DNA of 64,000 nucleotides from CAYNHQ01 sp964397255 (GCA_964397255.1 CAYNHQ010000001.1:485156-549155); one strand, 5' to 3'; shown: positions 17,617-27,028, counted from the first letter of the stretch. Translations and numbers: made by a program. Notes: a model not told the origin generated them from the letters alone.

Positions 17617-20208
17617 TCAGGGGGGGTAATTCTTATCTGGATCAAGGTAGAGAAACGGCATCAAGCTACACGTGAAATGTTCATTGGATTGGGGCTCCGA
17701 AAACCAAAACTCATCTTCTTTGGGAAGCATCTCTGAAATTCGCAACGCCTGATTTTGGCGCGTCATTCCGACAAAAACTTCCACAAGGAACAAATTTTTG
17801 AAGTCGATTAGAATATTCTTTTTAGTGTCCGATGGTTCCACAAAAACCATATTCGGAATCCGAGACGCACGTTGCTTTCGCAAGACATCAAGGAAATCTA
17901 GAAAGCTGTCCTGATTTTTCCGCTTTGCAGGGCTCCATTGACTCGCTTTAAATTTCCAGTTTTCACGCTGAATGATGGATTTCCCAATTTTAATTCTCGG
18001 ATAATGTCCTTCAAAGTGATCATAGACCAATTTTCTTCTTAGGCGGAGTCCGGGTGGAAATGAAAAATCGATTGGGGTTCGCTTTCCGTCTAGTTCACAT
18101 TCTAGTTTTTCAGAGTTGGTAGGAGACGGTTTTATATTTGTAATCGACGCAACTCCGCTTCGTTCCTTAAAGCTAGTTCCTAAAAATTCGATGTCAATAC
18201 CCGGACTCAGCCAGTTAACGAATTTAGAGTTTTGTATAGAGCTCGAAACAAATTCTGCTAACCGAGTCTCAGTCGAAGAGCCGAGTAGCTTTCGAAGGAT
18301 GTCTTCACTTTGCGCCATCTGGTTACTTCGATCGGTGGTAAGATGGCCAATCAACGAAAAATGCAAATTACTTCCAAACATGAGGGAGTCAAGAATGACC
18401 AAAAAGCTACCGGTTTGAATTGCCTCAACGTTGGGGGCAGCGATTTGGAGTAGAGAGCCGCTGGCATATACCGGCAAATGTAATTGTCCTTTGGCAAGCA
18501 GCTTCCCCAGCCGCTTTCGAAATTGAACAATGGATGGATTTTTGAGGTCTAAAACAAATTCCGCGGATTTCTTTTGCTTGAAAGTCAAAAGATTTCTTGC
18601 CATTTTTGTCAATTCGATCAATTCAACCAGATACTCGTAAGCCTCGTTGTTCTCTTGAACTTCTTCGGTAAGTTCTTGCATTTTCGGATTCAGTCGCAAG
18701 GATATGATGCGAGCTAAGTTGCTAAGAAATGAATAGCCCTCTTGATTTGCATTGGCATTGAGTTCTCTCAGCCAAAGCTTTGTGCGAACCATGATGGGAA
18801 GAATTCGGGTCAACCAAAAAGGCGTAAGCAATTCCAGAGCAAAAGAAAGACTTTCAAACACCTCTTTGCAAATGGATTCTCCGAATTGAAGGGGCTCGCA
18901 CGCTTTTCGGCAATCTTCAAACACAAGAAATCGATCTGCGTAATACTGTCCTGCGCCTCGCTGAGCGGATTGACCTGCTTGCCCAACAAACAAACTCTCA
19001 AGTTCTTTTAACAACTCGCCGCGTTGATTTAGCTCTGCCTGCTCATAGGTTGAACGCAATTCTTCAAACCGTAAAAGAGTCTTTTGCCAATGCCCGATTT
19101 TTGGACTTTGGGCGCGTGTTCTATTTAAAAGCGCGGATAAATATTGGATTGGATATATCGTTCCTGGTGGAATATCAAAACCGTTGATTAAAAAGCGCTC
19201 CTTAATCAAATCCTGAATTTCTAAAGAGAGATTGCTTGTGCCAAGCTCGGATTGTAAGTTAGCATTATTTGCCAATTCGGAAATGCTCTTCTCTCCATCA
19301 ACATGGTCCAGAAGTTGCCTGGTCATGGGAAGAAGGCCGATTCTTGAGTATTTGGGAGCAAAAGTACTGTTCAAGTCTTCAGACATTGTTGCAAGTGTAC
19401 CTTTTGAATAATTAACGGCTGGATTGAACCGCACGGGAAGGAAATAGGCGATCTCCGTAATTTCTTCTCTCATTTTGTCGGCCAGTGTTTGAGCACACCA
19501 ATGGGAAAAGAACACTTCTCGACGATCAATTCCCCATGTGTGATCACGTTTCGCTTTCCATCGCAGATTAATGGGAGATGGCATTTCTGGACAAAACACT
19601 CCTTGAAGCGTTGGACCAAAAGGCCCGGCAACAGAGGTCTTTCCAACTAACCTTGAGAGATAGCTGATCATCGTTGTTTCGTCGCGTCTCATGTCCTTAT
19701 TTCTTGCGCAGGTTTCCCAAATGGGAAGGTATTGTCGTATTCGATCTAAAAATCGCGGATTTAGCTGAAATAGCGCCTCTTGAAATCGGGTCTCCTTGGC
19801 CAGAGACCAAAGTTGCCTTCGAGCCACCACCAATTCTTCATTAAACAAACTTCGCAAATCCTCTTGTGATTTTAGTACGGATCGATAGGTCGAATTCCAC
19901 TTTCCAAATTCGATGCGGAACTCCGGAGAAAGAGAAGGTTCCTTCAGAAGTTTCTCAATATATTGATCGCATAACTCAGTCTGATCGCGGCTCTGTGCAA
20001 TTTTATTCCAAATGGTTTTTACGGAATATTGAATTTTAAAGGTCGAAATGATGTGATCAACTTTTGCAGCACATTGCTTAAGATTTTCTTCAATATCAAA
20101 ATGGGTTTGAGCGGCTACGTAAGTCTTTTCGAACCGAAGCATTTGAAGCCACTCGATGGGAATGTTCGTTCCCATTACGGAAAATTCTGAGATGGCCTTC
20201 CATTTCAC
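17617..20208 (-). CDS. LanB-type lantibiotic dehydratase, N-terminal (aminoacylation) domain only
   Basis: An 863-residue cytoplasmic protein matching the Lant_dehydr_N family. It has the RRDETTMISYLSRLVGKTS ... GPFGP block near residue 175, the AQRGAGQYYADRFLVFEDC block near residue 410, and the closing pattern HYPRIKIGKSIIQRE then MVFVEPSDTKKNILIDFKN. In class I lanthipeptide synthesis this domain uses glutamyl-tRNA to glutamylate Ser/Thr. The SpaB_C elimination domain that normally follows is absent: the protein ends soon after EMLPKEDEFWFSEP. It is therefore either half of a split LanB or a PEARL-type enzyme that adds amino acids to a peptide. A lipoprotein gene lies 30 bases upstream. 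Confidence 0.82.
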   Translation of the reverse strand: MKWKAISEFSVMGTNIPIEWLQMLRFEKTYVAAQTHFDIEENLKQCAAKVDHIISTFKIQYSVKTIWNKIAQSRDQTELCDQYIEKLLKEPSLSPEFRIEFGKWNSTYRSVLKSQEDLRSLFNEELVVARRQLWSLAKETRFQEALFQLNPRFLDRIRQYLPIWETCARNKDMRRDETTMISYLSRLVGKTSVAGPFGPTLQGVFCPEMPSPINLRWKAKRDHTWGIDRREVFFSHWCAQTLADKMREEITEIAYFLPVRFNPAVNYSKGTLATMSEDLNSTFAPKYSRIGLLPMTRQLLDHVDGEKSISELANNANLQSELGTSNLSLEIQDLIKERFLINGFDIPPGTIYPIQYLSALLNRTRAQSPKIGHWQKTLLRFEELRSTYEQAELNQRGELLKELESLFVGQAGQSAQRGAGQYYADRFLVFEDCRKACEPLQFGESICKEVFESLSFALELLTPFWLTRILPIMVRTKLWLRELNANANQEGYSFLSNLARIISLRLNPKMQELTEEVQENNEAYEYLVELIELTKMARNLLTFKQKKSAEFVLDLKNPSIVQFRKRLGKLLAKGQLHLPVYASGSLLQIAAPNVEAIQTGSFLVILDSLMFGSNLHFSLIGHLTTDRSNQMAQSEDILRKLLGSSTETRLAEFVSSSIQNSKFVNWLSPGIDIEFLGTSFKERSGVASITNIKPSPTNSEKLECELDGKRTPIDFSFPPGLRLRRKLVYDHFEGHYPRIKIGKSIIQRENWKFKASQWSPAKRKNQDSFLDFLDVLRKQRASRIPNMVFVEPSDTKKNILIDFKNLFLVEVFVGMTRQNQALRISEMLPKEDEFWFSEPQSNEHFTCSLMPFLYLDPDKNYPP

Positions 20209-20238
20209 TACATTGCCTTTGTCTGGGAGCGTCTTTCC

Positions 20239-20730
20239 TTAGTTGGGATAATATTTTGAAAAGTGTTCGTGCGTAATTTTCCAACCGCCACCCGCCTTAA
20301 CAAACACCAAGGTACAGCGAGACTTCGCAGCAGTTTTTTTAGTGCCTTGGCGAACTGAATAGTCCGCATCAAAGGTGGCAATAGCAAAGTCTCCAAAAAT
20401 ATCTGCCTTGAATCCGGAAAGATGGATTTCAAAATCGTCTAGGGAAAGAAAGCCTTCCCGTTCACCTTTTTTCCCCTCATCCGCGTCAATACGTTTGTAA
20501 GGAAATTCATCATCATATTTTGTGAATTTTGGGCCGTACAGGTGGTAACTTTCCAAACGAACGATGTCTTTCTTTTTTCCCGCATCAAAAATTTCGTAGA
20601 CAAGTCTTTCAATAGCCTTTTGTTCGGCGATATATGGATCTGAAATAAAATTAGTCACATGTTTTGAGCATCCGAAAATACCAAGCCCAATCACACCAAG
20701 TAGGCAGATAAATTTTGAACCTGATGACAT
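20239..20730 (-). CDS. Lipoprotein with SnoaL/NTF2-like domain
   Basis: A 163-residue protein with a signal peptide and lipobox (LGIFGC, Cys21). The mature part has an NTF2-like cone fold: an initial helix (AIERLVYEIFDAGKKKDI), a conserved YHLYGPKFTKYDD segment, FGDFAIATFDADYSV, and a final strand with GGGWKITHEHFSKY. Such domains bind small hydrophobic ligands or act as ketosteroid-isomerase-like or DUF4440-type sensors. It is the first gene on its strand here, 30 bases ahead of the LanB-like gene, and divergent from the gene at 20852. A periplasmic lipoprotein heading a LanB transcript is odd; no function is assigned. Confidence 0.75.
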   Translation of the reverse strand: MSSGSKFICLLGVIGLGIFGCSKHVTNFISDPYIAEQKAIERLVYEIFDAGKKKDIVRLESYHLYGPKFTKYDDEFPYKRIDADEGKKGEREGFLSLDDFEIHLSGFKADIFGDFAIATFDADYSVRQGTKKTAAKSRCTLVFVKAGGGWKITHEHFSKYYPN

Positions 20731-20851
20731 ACCCTCTGTATCATGTCGTTTTTTGACGATCTAATCATTAAAAATCAACTTTTTTGATTGATTCGATTCA
20801 TGAAACTCGGTACCGTTTAAGTCTCTTTCGCCATTTTGTTTGATTGAGTTA

Positions 20852-21859
20852 ATGGACTTCAAAATCATTGACACACTTTCGGGCGTTGAGGATCTGATCG
20901 ATCCTTGGAATAATCTGCTTTTCGATTCATCGGTGTATTGGCCATTTTTTGCGCCAGAATGGTTTATCTGTCACGCAAAGCACTACCCATTCAATCCCGT
21001 ATTTTTTTCTGTATGGGAAGGAAAGAAATTGGTTGCGCTTCTTCCCCTGGAATTGGCGGTTGAGTCCGAGGGAACTAAGACCCTTCGTTTTCCGAATGAA
21101 CTTTTAATGGATACCGACATACTTGTTCGAAATAATCACGAGGCGGCAGCGCCTTTTTTGTTAAAACACGCAGTGAAAAATTTAAGGGGCGCGAGGCTTT
21201 CCATGCTAAGCATGAAGAAAGACTCCCAGCTCGCTCGGTCGATTGTAGAATTGGTGAACGAGGATGTTCCGCTCGAATATGAACTAACGATTCGAGTTCC
21301 TACACTTTCGGTGGACATTTCAGATGGGTGGGAAGCTTATTTGGCAAAAAAGAGCCGGAATTTTAGAGAGCAAACCAATCAACTATTTCGCGATATGGGG
21401 GATCTAAAGTTTCGATTCTTGGCATTGGAACCCGACAGCGATCGGCTTGAAGAGGGGACTCGATTATTTCTCGAGTGGAACGTTCAAAAAATGGGACAAG
21501 TGTCGGTCTATTCCGATCAGAAAATTTGGGACTTTACGATGGATATTGTGCCCTCGTTAGCTAGAAAACGAATGTTTCAAATTGATCTGTTGCTTGATCA
21601 TAGTGGCTCAACCCGAGGAGTGTTTATAGAGGCTTGTGGGTCCAAGATTCTTCTGGCGTATCAGCACGGCTTTGACCCTGAACTTAAAGAGGTTGGTGCG
21701 GGTCGGTTTATGCTTATGGCGGCAATAAAGGCGGCGGCTGATCAGGGATTTCGTGAATACGATATTGGCAGGACTATCAATGCTCTTAAGGCGCGAATTA
21801 TGACCGGCAAGCAAAATGTTTTTATTTTGAATCTTTTAGGCTTGAAGAATGCGTCATGA
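20852..21859 (+). CDS. FemAB/CelD-like GNAT acyltransferase (PF13480 type)
   Basis: A protein of about 335 residues that resembles the CelD/BcsL GNAT_6 family: FAPEWFICHAKHYPF near the start, then FREQTNQLFRDMGDL in the middle, and the C-terminal LLAYQHGFDPELKEVGAGRF followed by FREYDIGRTINALK. Relatives transfer acyl groups in exopolysaccharide or lipid-linked glycan pathways. The ATG at 20852 is preferred; an in-frame TTG at 20840 is also possible. It is divergent from the SnoaL lipoprotein and precedes a TolC-like gene by 48 bases. It may be the last member of the biosynthetic cluster or belong to the export operon downstream. Confidence 0.75.
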   Translation: MDFKIIDTLSGVEDLIDPWNNLLFDSSVYWPFFAPEWFICHAKHYPFNPVFFSVWEGKKLVALLPLELAVESEGTKTLRFPNELLMDTDILVRNNHEAAAPFLLKHAVKNLRGARLSMLSMKKDSQLARSIVELVNEDVPLEYELTIRVPTLSVDISDGWEAYLAKKSRNFREQTNQLFRDMGDLKFRFLALEPDSDRLEEGTRLFLEWNVQKMGQVSVYSDQKIWDFTMDIVPSLARKRMFQIDLLLDHSGSTRGVFIEACGSKILLAYQHGFDPELKEVGAGRFMLMAAIKAAADQGFREYDIGRTINALKARIMTGKQNVFILNLLGLKNAS

Positions 21860-21907
21860 CTTTTTTGCAAGAGCCAATCGATCAATTTTGAGATAGTGTT
21901 AAGGAAA

Positions 21908-23488
21908 ATGACTATCCATAAGAAGGGAGGCAATTATCGGCCTACACTCAACGGGGTTGTATTCTTCCTTCTTTTCATGTTCCTGCCTCTTGTACGCGCT
22001 GAAGAGAAAAAGCCTGTTTCTCTAACACTCGAAGAATCGGTTCGGTTGGCGTTGAAACAAAGTCCAGATGTGATGGTGGTTCAGAGCGAAAACTCAAGAG
22101 CCCTTCTTGATCGCCAGAAAACACTATCAAAATATTGGCCGACATGGAAATCTGACATCAATCAATATGAAAGTACCGCGCCGAGCGTTTTGGGAACTCA
22201 GACCGGAAGTACGGCGACCACGCATATTAAAGATGATCAACTGAACTATTCGAGTGGACTCTTTGAGACGCTTCCAACGAATACTCAAATTTTCACGCGT
22301 TTTTCCACCATTCGTACAGACACGAATTCGGCGGATGTGTTGGTGAGCCCGTATTACTTTTCTCGTTTGGAATTTGGTGGAAGCCAACCGCTTCTTCGCG
22401 GTATGGATTGGTTTGGGACTTATTGGGGAGGCAATTGGAGCGATGTAAAAATAGCTTCCCGCAACAAAAACGTTTCCGAGCAGCAATTTCGCAACCAACT
22501 TTCGGGGGTAATTTCGGAGGTTGAGCAAAGCTATTGGAATACGATCGCGGCAAAAGATGTGCTCGCTGCACGAGAAGAGGCTCTCCAAATCACGGAAAAA
22601 CAAATTGAAGGCACACAAAAAAAAATAGACGCTGGTCTTGTGGTTGCCGCCGAGATGTTTCAGGTCTCGGAACGCAAGGCCTCCCGAACGGTCGACCTTC
22701 TGATGGCTAAGAGGGATTACGCCAAGGCAAAAACGGAATTGGCGGGAAAGCTGAATATAGAAGGGGGGAATGCGGATACGATAGAAGCGTCAGAGAGTCT
22801 GGCGTTTTCACCCTATCCCATTTCAAAAGAAGAGCTGCTCAAAAGAATTGAGGTTCAGAGTCCCACGCTCTTGGCGAAACGGGAATCGATGGAATCTGCT
22901 CACTTAAGTTTTAAACAGGCTAAAAGTACAGCGTTACCGATATTAAATGTGAAAGGCTCTTATTTTCTCAACGGCGGGAATACCGTGACCAATACAGGAT
23001 ATCACTCCGATATTGATGAGCTTCTCGGGGGGGACTCAAAAGGGTATCAGGTGGGAGCCGTGTTGGAAGTGCCCTTGGGACCTGGTCCGGAATATACTGA
23101 CTACAAATCTGCGCACTTGAATTACATTAAAGCGGAAGCCGAGTTTCGCGTGGAAGAAATTCGCGTTCGATCGGAGACACTTAAAAACTATGAAGAGGTT
23201 CAGGCGGCGATCGGGCTGATCAAGCAGGCCGAGGAACGAGTCGATCTGGCCAACAAGAAACTTGATTTTGAACAAAAGAAATTCGAAGCGGGTCGAACCA
23301 CTGCGTTTAATTTGCTCCAATTTCAGGAGGACCTTGCAGACGCCCGTGTGAAACGTGTGGAATCGATCCTTCAATATCTTGTGGCGGCGACCGCCCTCGA
23401 CCGTCTGGTCGGCCGAACGCTCGAGAAATTCAATATCAACGTGGCGGAAGAAAATTCCCTCTGGACGCCGCAATCTCGCCAACCATGA
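21908..23488 (+). CDS. TolC-family outer-membrane efflux protein
   Basis: An exported protein (signal peptide around VVFFLLFMFLPLVRAEE) with the two coiled-coil-rich OEP repeats of TolC: LTLEESVRLALKQSPDV at the mature N-terminus, LAAREEALQITEKQIEGTQ in the first hairpin and VDLANKKLDFEQKKFEAGR in the second. It forms a trimeric channel across the outer membrane and periplasm. The ATG at 21908 has AAGGA five bases upstream; a GTG at 21896 is an alternative. Its stop overlaps the hydrolase start by four bases. No inner-membrane pump or adaptor is adjacent, so the partner must be elsewhere or be shared. Confidence 0.9.
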   Translation: MTIHKKGGNYRPTLNGVVFFLLFMFLPLVRAEEKKPVSLTLEESVRLALKQSPDVMVVQSENSRALLDRQKTLSKYWPTWKSDINQYESTAPSVLGTQTGSTATTHIKDDQLNYSSGLFETLPTNTQIFTRFSTIRTDTNSADVLVSPYYFSRLEFGGSQPLLRGMDWFGTYWGGNWSDVKIASRNKNVSEQQFRNQLSGVISEVEQSYWNTIAAKDVLAAREEALQITEKQIEGTQKKIDAGLVVAAEMFQVSERKASRTVDLLMAKRDYAKAKTELAGKLNIEGGNADTIEASESLAFSPYPISKEELLKRIEVQSPTLLAKRESMESAHLSFKQAKSTALPILNVKGSYFLNGGNTVTNTGYHSDIDELLGGDSKGYQVGAVLEVPLGPGPEYTDYKSAHLNYIKAEAEFRVEEIRVRSETLKNYEEVQAAIGLIKQAEERVDLANKKLDFEQKKFEAGRTTAFNLLQFQEDLADARVKRVESILQYLVAATALDRLVGRTLEKFNINVAEENSLWTPQSRQP

Positions 23489-24741
23489 AAATGAAAACAA
23501 TTCGCTATCGCCTTTTCAACGGCGCCGGCGAAGAGGTTGGAAAGGCCCTCTTCAATTCAAAAGGAGAAGCGGAATACCGCATTACCATGATGAATCAGGG
23601 TATTCCTTGGAAGCAAACCATTTGGCTTCTCCGGCGGAATAGCGAAATCTGGGCGGTTCATGAAAAGTGGGGAGAACGGTGGAAAGAAAAACTTCATTCG
23701 GAGGAGGATTTTAAATTCCATCTTCCGTTTCCCATCTCGAAGGTTAAAGAGAAAATGGCTTCAAATGAACGGATTCGACCCCCGTTGAAGATGACACTCA
23801 CATATTCAAGTGAGAAAAAAGTGGGGATAGAAAAGATCATACGGTTTCGATCGTTTGATCGAAAAAAGCTTTTCGGCGTTCTTGAAACACCAAAAAAACC
23901 GAATTCTCGACACGCCATCATACTCATTCATGGAAGTGGAAAAGAAACTGGAGATAGCGGGAGTGGGTATGAGGGAAGAGATTACGAACGCTGCCCATCG
24001 CAACCCTTTCGGGAGATTAGTCGGAAATTAGTAGCGAAAGGTTTCCCCGTTTTTCGTTATGACAAGCGAGGGGTGGGGAGAAGCCAGGGAAATTTTGATC
24101 GCGTCACTCGTACGGATTTGATGGATGACCTTTTGGTGGCCATCGAACTCGTGGCGAAGCGATCCAAACAACCAGTGATTCTCTTTGGGTTTAGCGAGGG
24201 ATCCAATTTAGCGATTTCAGCCGCAAAAAAATCCAAATATGTTCGTGCGATTGCCTTGGCCGGATCTCCCGCGCGCTCGATCGACAAAGTAATTTTGGCT
24301 AAATTGCATTTTCGCCTCAAGAAGTATGGGGACACCGGTCAACAAATTAGATCTACAGTTTCAAATTACAAAACCGTATTTGATCACGTTCGGTCCCTAA
24401 AGCTTAATAACAACTATCGGTCCACACGGTTTCTTGGATACTCCATCGTGTGGTGGGCAGAACATATTCGTCATGCCCCCGCCCAAGAAGTGAAACAAGT
24501 CCATTGTCCTGTGCTCCTCCTTCATGGGAGCCAGGATGCCGAAGTTTTGGTAGAAGAATGTGAAATGCTTTCTAGGGCGCTCGCAGCTGCAAAAGTCCCC
24601 CACAAAAAGGTTATTTTTAAGGGGCTCAACCATTTTTTTACGCCTGCTTGCTCTGAAAACCCGGGGTTTGAATACGAAATTCCGTACGAAATCCCCGAGC
24701 GTTTTTTCGAGAAATTTAGCCGTTGGGCCGATAGACTATGA
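23485..24741 (+). CDS. Alpha/beta-hydrolase with unusual N-terminal domain
   Basis: The first 130 or so residues form a basic, beta-rich domain that I do not recognise (WKQTIWLLRRNSEIWAVHEK). From about residue 145 comes a cytoplasmic alpha/beta-hydrolase: ILIHGSGKETGDSG (oxyanion region), FRYDKRGVGRS, the nucleophile elbow ILFGFSEGSNLAI, the acid in LLHGSQDAEV and the histidine in KGLNHFFTP. This resembles serine aminopeptidase/acyl-hydrolase (BAAT or S9-like) proteins. The ATG overlaps the TolC stop as ATGA, and its own stop overlaps the SDR start the same way, so the three genes form a translationally coupled operon. Confidence 0.82.
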   Translation: MKMKTIRYRLFNGAGEEVGKALFNSKGEAEYRITMMNQGIPWKQTIWLLRRNSEIWAVHEKWGERWKEKLHSEEDFKFHLPFPISKVKEKMASNERIRPPLKMTLTYSSEKKVGIEKIIRFRSFDRKKLFGVLETPKKPNSRHAIILIHGSGKETGDSGSGYEGRDYERCPSQPFREISRKLVAKGFPVFRYDKRGVGRSQGNFDRVTRTDLMDDLLVAIELVAKRSKQPVILFGFSEGSNLAISAAKKSKYVRAIALAGSPARSIDKVILAKLHFRLKKYGDTGQQIRSTVSNYKTVFDHVRSLKLNNNYRSTRFLGYSIVWWAEHIRHAPAQEVKQVHCPVLLLHGSQDAEVLVEECEMLSRALAAAKVPHKKVIFKGLNHFFTPACSENPGFEYEIPYEIPERFFEKFSRWADRL

Positions 24742-25463
24742 AAGTGAAACCCCGAAGGCCGATTTCTCTTGAAGGACGAGTGGTGATTGTAACGGGCGCT
24801 TCAAGCGGCATCGGGCGCGTCATTGCTAAGGAGTTGCAAGCGAAGGGAGCCAAATTGATGCTTGCTGCCCGCCGAAAGGGGTTGCTTAAAGACATCGCGA
24901 AAGGGGAGACCCAATTTCAAGTGACGAATGTGGGGAATGCAAATGAAGTGGATCGACTCGTCGAGAAAACCATCAAAGCGTTCGACCGAATCGATATTTT
25001 AATTAACGCGGCGGGAATGATTGATGTCACCCCGGTCGAGAAATCAAACCCGCAAAAAATACGGGTGATGATTGAGACGAATCTCCTCGGAATCATTCAC
25101 TGTTGCCGCGCAGTTCTTCCGGTCATGCGAAAGCAAAAATCGGGACATATCGTCAACATCTCCTCCGTAGCCGGTTCCAAGGCTCAGCCGAACATGGCGG
25201 CCTATTCCGCCACGAAGTTTGGTGTCATGGGGTTTTCGGACGCTTTGCAGCAGGAGGTAAAGGAGTTTGGCGTTAAAGTGACAACCCTTCGCCCCGGAAC
25301 CGTGATCACCGATTTATGGAAAGAGGTTTGGACCGACAAAGCGGAGATTGAGAAAAATAGGGATCATTTTCTGACGCCGGAAGATGTGGCCACCTCAGTG
25401 ATTTTTGCCCTCGAACAGCCGCCACAGGTGATCATTCGGGACCTTTTTATCCACCCCCTCTGA
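24738..25463 (+). CDS. Short-chain dehydrogenase/reductase (SDR)
   Basis: A 241-residue classical SDR. The Rossmann NAD(P) site is TGASSGIGRV near residue 18, LINAAGMIDVTP follows, the catalytic serine lies in NISSVAGS and the Tyr-Lys pair in YSATKFGVMGF. The FRD-type ending is conserved in length. NADPH is likely, since basic residues follow the second strand (AARRKG). The start overlaps the hydrolase stop by four bases. The substrate cannot be predicted; such enzymes reduce ketones or oxidise alcohols in the cytoplasm. Confidence 0.92.
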   Translation: MKVKPRRPISLEGRVVIVTGASSGIGRVIAKELQAKGAKLMLAARRKGLLKDIAKGETQFQVTNVGNANEVDRLVEKTIKAFDRIDILINAAGMIDVTPVEKSNPQKIRVMIETNLLGIIHCCRAVLPVMRKQKSGHIVNISSVAGSKAQPNMAAYSATKFGVMGFSDALQQEVKEFGVKVTTLRPGTVITDLWKEVWTDKAEIEKNRDHFLTPEDVATSVIFALEQPPQVIIRDLFIHPL

Positions 25464-25526
25464 GATTTGGACGGAGATTGAATTGTCCGTTAACATGATG
25501 TTCCAGAGATTAACCTTAGAGGTCGT

Positions 25527-26486
25527 TTGAAGAACAAACGTATAGTCTTTCTCGACAGCAGCCCCGACCGGAGCATGGCAAAAGTGGTCCTCCGCTCCCT
25601 CCTTTCCACTGGCAGTGAAGTGAGCGTCGTGAATTCGCCAGCGGAATTTGAAGCCCATGTTTCGAAAAACCCCATTGATTTTGTCCTGATCGATTACGAT
25701 AGTGCCGAGGGGGAAACCAAAGCTCTTGTGAATCGTTTGCTCGATAACCCGGGAAAATTCGGAACGGTTCTCCTGTCTCAAAAGAAAGAAAAGGAGCATT
25801 TGGTTGATCTGTTTTCTCATAATCAGCTCCGCAATCTGATTGCGAGGAATACGAGTCTCGCGGAAGAAGAATTGATCATCACGACTGAAAAATTGGCGAG
25901 AAAAGATATCTTCGGTGTGGAGAAATATCTGACATGGGGCGTGGATATTATGGCCGAAGACGTTTTTGATTCGGCTGGAAAAGATAAGCAAGTGGCCCGA
26001 ATCGGCGAGTTTGTCCGAAACTTAAAGTGTGATGAACGCTTTGTCCGCGTCGCCGAAGTGGTCGCTGACGAGATCATCATGAACGCTCTTTACGATGCCC
26101 CCGTCGATTCAAGCGGAAAATTTCTTTATGCCCACCTTCCTCGGACGGAACGGGTAAAACTTGATCCCAAGGATGGAGCCACGCTCCAATATGGAAGCGA
26201 CGGTCGTTACTTTGCCATCGCATGTCGCGACCGCTTTGGGTCACTGAAAGCGGAAACCGTTACCAAGTACTTGAAGAAATGCTTTATGCAGGACAGTCGG
26301 CAGGTCGACACCAAAGAAGGGGGAGCCGGCGTAGGCTTTTACATGATTTTTCAATCCCTCAGCCAATTGGTCATCAATATCGAACCGGGGAAGGCGACCG
26401 AGATTATCGGCCTTATTGACATTCGGACCTCCTACCGCGATACAAAGACGAAGAGTAAGTCGTTTAACATCTTTTTGAAGAATTAA
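25527..26486 (+). CDS. Receiver domain fused to HATPase_c (anti-sigma/serine-kinase-like)
   Basis: Residues 1-120 resemble a response-regulator receiver, with the likely phospho-acceptor in VLIDYDSAEGE. From about residue 170 an ATPase domain follows with the N-box ADEIIMNALYDAPVD, the G1-like CRDRFGSLKAE and the G2 glycines in EGGAGVGFYM. That is the pattern of RsbW/SpoIIAB-type kinases rather than of a full histidine kinase, since there is no HisKA helix. The STAS gene eight bases downstream fits a partner-switching pair. The start is TTG, with AGAGG six bases upstream; no ATG is in frame before the receiver. It is the first gene of a seven-gene operon. Confidence 0.82.
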   Translation: MKNKRIVFLDSSPDRSMAKVVLRSLLSTGSEVSVVNSPAEFEAHVSKNPIDFVLIDYDSAEGETKALVNRLLDNPGKFGTVLLSQKKEKEHLVDLFSHNQLRNLIARNTSLAEEELIITTEKLARKDIFGVEKYLTWGVDIMAEDVFDSAGKDKQVARIGEFVRNLKCDERFVRVAEVVADEIIMNALYDAPVDSSGKFLYAHLPRTERVKLDPKDGATLQYGSDGRYFAIACRDRFGSLKAETVTKYLKKCFMQDSRQVDTKEGGAGVGFYMIFQSLSQLVINIEPGKATEIIGLIDIRTSYRDTKTKSKSFNIFLKN

Positions 26487-26494
26487 GGACGACC

Positions 26495-27028
26495 ATGAGT
26501 GAAAGCCTACAAATCGACCGAAAAGTAACAGGAGAGGTTGTCGTAGTAACTCTCAAAGGAATGATTACCGAAGACAGTCCGATTGAAGATCTGAAGAAGG
26601 ACTTAAAACCATTTGTTATCTTTGATCTCGCCGGAGTGGAGCGAATCAACTCTTACGGAATTCGGCAATGGATCAACATTATGAAAGAGATCCACATGCA
26701 GGCCAAGCAGGTAGTGTTTACCCGGTGTCCCCCGATGCTGATCGAGCAGTTCAATATGATCAGCAATTTTGGTGGGGGAGGGGTCGTCTACTCCTTTTAT
26801 CTTCCTTACTATTCCGAAAAAGACGACAAGGAGGTGAAGCTGTTATTTGCGATTCCTGAAGGGAAATCGCCCGAAACCATGCCTGACCCTGTATCCGTGG
26901 CCAAGGCGCAGGGGAAAAGCGATCTCGAATTTAATGATGTGGAAGATGAATATTTCTATTTTCTCGCTCATCAAAAGGGTAAGTCAGTCGACCCCGCTCC
27001 TCTTGCCATTGTAAAAACCATCTCGTAG
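26495..27028 (+). CDS. STAS-domain protein, anti-anti-sigma-like
   Basis: The first 100 residues form a STAS fold: VVVTLKGMITEDS, then FDLAGVERINSYGIRQW, where the serine of INSYG occupies the position phosphorylated in SpoIIAA/RsbV, then KQVVFTRCPPMLIEQF. A C-terminal tail of about 75 residues, starting YLPYYSEKDDKE and ending in an acidic stretch and FYFLAHQKG, is not part of the fold. The serine and the adjacent receiver-ATPase gene suggest phosphorylation-dependent partner switching, which is inference. It lies between that gene and the histidine kinase, with gaps of 8 and 11 bases. Confidence 0.82.
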   Translation: MSESLQIDRKVTGEVVVVTLKGMITEDSPIEDLKKDLKPFVIFDLAGVERINSYGIRQWINIMKEIHMQAKQVVFTRCPPMLIEQFNMISNFGGGGVVYSFYLPYYSEKDDKEVKLLFAIPEGKSPETMPDPVSVAKAQGKSDLEFNDVEDEYFYFLAHQKGKSVDPAPLAIVKTIS

